From positions 248,001-312,000 of the forward strand of contig NZ_JBITTU010000005.1 in assembly GCF_044542075.1 (NCBI RefSeq): a stretch of DNA of 64,000 nucleotides, given 5' to 3'. Below are positions 61,688 through 64,000 of this stretch, in pieces. Origin of the DNA: Leeuwenhoekiella sp044542075. Lineage in GTDB: Bacteria; Bacteroidota; Bacteroidia; Flavobacteriales; Flavobacteriaceae. The position numbers were made by a program, and so were the translations under genes. Each line of letters opens with the position of its first letter. Position 1 is the stretch's first letter. The notes below the pieces were generated by a model. That model ran no database searches. It saw only the letters and a list, made by a program, of their open reading frames with translations, and was not told where the DNA came from.

Positions 61688-62659
61688 ATGAAAAAAACAC
61701 TGCTATTTTTAACTGTTATGCTCGGGTTTTTTGCGGCGTTTGCTCAAGAAGAAGGCGGTTCTCAACAAGATATTCTTCTCAGCCAATTATCAAAAAATGC
61801 TTGTGAGTGTATAGATGCTATAAGTACTTACGATAAGCATAGGGCAGAGGTTGCTTTAGAAATCAATAAATGCCTTGACGAGTTAGCCGGTGCATACCAG
61901 ATGGGTTCAAAATTTCAAAATATAAATCCTGATAAAGATGCGGTGGTAAGTGAAGATGGTAAACAAAAAATAGATATTGTCATAAATACAAATAATGAGT
62001 CTGACGAATACAAAGATTATTATTATACAGTAGAGCGTTATATGATGCAAAACTGTATGGCTTTAAAAGAAACCATCGCCAGTAATGACAAGCACAGTGA
62101 TAAATCACTTTCTGAAAACCGTAAAGCGTATATGTATTATGTAGATGGCGTAGATGCTTCAGAAAATGAAGAGTTTGCTAAGGCTGCCGGGTATTTTGAA
62201 AAAGCAATCAAAGAAGATCCTGATTTTGCTTTTGCGTGGGACAATCTGGGATTGATGTATAGAAAACTTAACAAATTTGATAAGGCGATCGCAGCTTATG
62301 AAAGTTCGTTGAAAGTAGATCCCTACGGTTTGATGCCCTTACAGAATATAGCCATTGTCTATCAATATAAAGAGGATTATGCCAACGCCCTAAAATCGTA
62401 TGAGCGTCTGGCACTAATAGATGCCAGTAATCCTGAGGTATTTTACGGCATAGGAACAATTTATGCGCTGAAACTAAATGAATATGAGAGAGGGCTTGAG
62501 GCCATGTGTAAGGCTTATAAACGCTATGTTGAACTTAAATCGCCCTACAGAGCAGATTCTGAAAAAGTGATGCGCGTTATTTATGCTGAAATGAAAGAAG
62601 CAGGAAATGAAGCACAATTTAATCAGATCTTAGAAGCAAACGATATTAATACCGATTAG
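61688..62659 (+). CDS. Secreted TPR-repeat protein
   Basis: This 323-residue protein has a signal peptide (M-K-K-T-L-L-F-L-T-V-M-L, ending A-F-A-Q). An N-terminal domain with N-A-C-E-C-I-D-A-I and further Cys residues (N-K-C-L, Q-N-C-M) may form disulfides. From about residue 150 there are three to four tetratricopeptide repeats, for example A-A-G-Y-F-E-K-A-I-K-E-D-P-D-F-A-F-A-W-D-N-L-G and A-I-A-A-Y-E-S-S-L-K-V-D-P. TPRs scaffold protein contacts. The partner is unknown, and the gene stands outside the PUL. Confidence 0.82.
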   Translation: MKKTLLFLTVMLGFFAAFAQEEGGSQQDILLSQLSKNACECIDAISTYDKHRAEVALEINKCLDELAGAYQMGSKFQNINPDKDAVVSEDGKQKIDIVINTNNESDEYKDYYYTVERYMMQNCMALKETIASNDKHSDKSLSENRKAYMYYVDGVDASENEEFAKAAGYFEKAIKEDPDFAFAWDNLGLMYRKLNKFDKAIAAYESSLKVDPYGLMPLQNIAIVYQYKEDYANALKSYERLALIDASNPEVFYGIGTIYALKLNEYERGLEAMCKAYKRYVELKSPYRADSEKVMRVIYAEMKEAGNEAQFNQILEANDINTD

Positions 62660-62753
62660 AATTTGAATAGTCTTTGAAAATTTAGATTTTTTAATCTGAT
62701 AATACTTCGTGTTTTTAATTACAACTAAACCTAAGCTTCCTTAATTTTACTAG

Positions 62754-63803
62754 ATGATACTAATAATAGGTGCGGGTTTAAGTGGGTTGTTAATAGGATA
62801 CCGTTTACAGCAAAAAGGAATTCCTTTTAAAATTTTAGAGGCCAGAGATCGCATAGGTGGTAGAATACGTACCGCCTTTGATACGGCTGAGACGCCGGTA
62901 GAAATGGGTGCTACCTGGTTTGGCGATCAACATAAACATTTAAACGCTCTACTAAAGGAGCTTGGCCTTTCTTCTTTTGAACAGTATATGACGGGTAAGG
63001 TGTTTTTTCAGCCATTCTCTACTTCTCCGGCACAATCTATACAAGTACCCAGCCAACCGCCCAGTTATCGTATTGCCGGCGGCACTTCGCATTTAATACA
63101 AACACTTTATAAAAAGTTAGATCAAAATTCGGTTTTGCTTAATCAGCCGGTGAACGAAATTCAGTTTCATTTTGATAAAGTAGTCGTTAAAGCACGTGAA
63201 GTTTTTGAAGCCGATAAAGTGGCTCTCGCGCTTCCGCCAAAATTGTGGTCTAAGCGTATTCAATTTTCACCGGCTTTACCCGATTTAATAGTACATACGG
63301 CACAACAAACACAAACCTGGATGGAAGATTCTATCAAAGTGGCACTAACTTTTAAGACACCATTCTGGAAAGAAAATAAGCTATCGGGAACCTTGTTTAG
63401 CAATACCGGACCTATAACTGAATTTTACGACCACTGCGATCACAAGCGTTCTAAATATGCGTTGTGTGGTTTTATGAATGCTTCTTATAAGTTGCTTGAT
63501 AACGATGAACGCCAGATGCGGGTTATGAACCAGTTACAAAATGTTTTTGGCGAACCGGTAACCCGTTTTATTGAATATAAAGAATGCATCTGGAGCCGGG
63601 AAACGCATACCTATGAATCTTCTGAGAGTCCGCTTTTTCCTCATCAAAATAATGGGAATCCTGTTTTTCAGGATTCATTTTTTGAAGACAGATTACTGGT
63701 GTCGGGTTCAGAGACGGCAACTGAGTTTCCGGGATATATGGATGGTGCTGTATATGCAGCAAATGAAACCGCTCAAAAATTAATAGATGGTGAAAACCCT
63801 TAA
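62754..63803 (+). CDS. FAD-dependent amine oxidase-like oxidoreductase
   Basis: This 349-residue flavoprotein has an N-terminal dinucleotide-binding motif I-I-G-A-G-L-S-G-L-L (residues 4-13). E-A-R-D-R-I-G-G-R-I-R-T (29-40) and E-M-G-A-T-W-F-G (51-58) follow, the signature of the monoamine oxidase/flavin amine oxidoreductase family. The C-terminal FAD contact is visible as S-G-S-E-T-A-T-E-F-P-G-Y-M-D-G-A-V. It is shorter than typical 430-470-residue amine oxidases. The substrate is unknown. It is followed 13 bases later by another gene, so they may form an operon. Confidence 0.85.
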   Translation: MILIIGAGLSGLLIGYRLQQKGIPFKILEARDRIGGRIRTAFDTAETPVEMGATWFGDQHKHLNALLKELGLSSFEQYMTGKVFFQPFSTSPAQSIQVPSQPPSYRIAGGTSHLIQTLYKKLDQNSVLLNQPVNEIQFHFDKVVVKAREVFEADKVALALPPKLWSKRIQFSPALPDLIVHTAQQTQTWMEDSIKVALTFKTPFWKENKLSGTLFSNTGPITEFYDHCDHKRSKYALCGFMNASYKLLDNDERQMRVMNQLQNVFGEPVTRFIEYKECIWSRETHTYESSESPLFPHQNNGNPVFQDSFFEDRLLVSGSETATEFPGYMDGAVYAANETAQKLIDGENP

Positions 63804-63816
63804 AATAAATTAGCCT

Positions 63817-64000
63817 ATGCAACAAACCAATACTCCTCAGGAATCTGTAGAAAACCTGACAGACCGTGAACTATTTACTCGAATATGGGTGTTTCCGCGG
63901 GAAGTTTTCAAATTTATAGAAGCTAAAAAATACGACGAGCATGTTTATGTGTTGCTCATTTTAGCGGGTATTGTGCGCGGATTTGACCGCGCTATCGAAA
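63817..64000 (+). CDS. Probable membrane protein, N-terminal part (possibly Yip1 family)
   Basis: The window ends inside this gene. Sixty-one codons are visible from ATG 63817. The sequence E-L-F-T-R-I-W-V-F-P-R-E-V-F-K-F-I followed by a hydrophobic stretch H-V-Y-V-L-L-I-L-A-G-I resembles the start of Yip1-domain membrane proteins of Bacteroidota, which begin with a W-x-x-P-R-x-x-F/W segment before the first helix. The assignment is tentative. It is probably co-transcribed with the oxidoreductase upstream. Confidence 0.5.
   Translation, partial: MQQTNTPQESVENLTDRELFTRIWVFPREVFKFIEAKKYDEHVYVLLILAGIVRGFDRAIE

Overview
The window comes from a Bacteroidota genome, most likely a marine member of the Flavobacteriaceae. 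The evidence is three SusC/SusD pairs, many lipoproteins with short A/F/S-rich lipoboxes, low G+C, weak Shine-Dalgarno signals, and promoter candidates of the Bacteroidota type (TTTG, 19 bases, TAnnTTTG). The genus cannot be fixed from the sequence alone. No rRNA, tRNA, insertion sequence, phage or CRISPR array was recognised.

Region 1 (1-4.7 kb) is core metabolism: the tail of dihydropteroate synthase, a CaCA-type cation antiporter, and two divergent glutamine synthetases, a type II enzyme on the minus strand and a type III enzyme (GlnN) on the plus strand. Their shared control region carries an inverted repeat.

Region 2 (4.7-11.3 kb) is a complete curli-type functional amyloid operon: a large curlin-repeat protein, a small curlin-repeat protein, CsgE, CsgF, CsgG and a beta-propeller lipoprotein. 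It departs from the enterobacterial set. CsgE has an extra N-terminal domain that looks CsgH-like, CsgG has an extra C-terminal beta-barrel-like domain, and a strong hairpin lies between the two subunit genes.

Region 3 (11.3-15.0 kb) holds PurM, a DUF3078 outer-membrane-type protein, a multi-pass membrane protein and a small conserved protein.

Region 4 (15.1-33.6 kb, minus strand) is one long operon. In transcription order it encodes a four-domain fasciclin (FAS1) lipoprotein, SusC, SusD, two FAS1 lipoproteins with C-terminal carbohydrate-binding-like domains, a second SusC and SusD, a DUF4998-like surface lipoprotein, a sulfatase and L-rhamnose mutarotase. It looks like an uptake locus for a rhamnose-containing, possibly sulfated glycan, but the target is not proven.

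Region 5 (34.2-61.5 kb, mostly plus strand) is a pectin and hexuronate locus. GH105, DUF4861, KduI, KduD, UxaC, KdgK, Eda, a TRAP transporter, UxaB and UxaA are followed by a LacI regulator on the minus strand, then GH28, SusC, SusD, GH43, an esterase-CE8 fusion, a CE12 esterase, a UxuB-type SDR and UxuA. Together they remove acetyl and methyl groups, cut polygalacturonan, trim unsaturated oligomers, import acids, and bring galacturonate, glucuronate and lyase-derived units to 2-keto-3-deoxygluconate and then pyruvate and glyceraldehyde-3-phosphate. No polysaccharide lyase is in the window. AATCGATT/AATCGTTT sites lie at matching positions next to the four divergent promoters of regions 4 and 5 and are the probable LacI operators.

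Region 6 (61.3-64 kb) has a G+C-rich intergenic island that may be a dispersed repeat or structured RNA, then a TPR protein, an FAD amine-oxidase-like protein and the start of a probable membrane protein.
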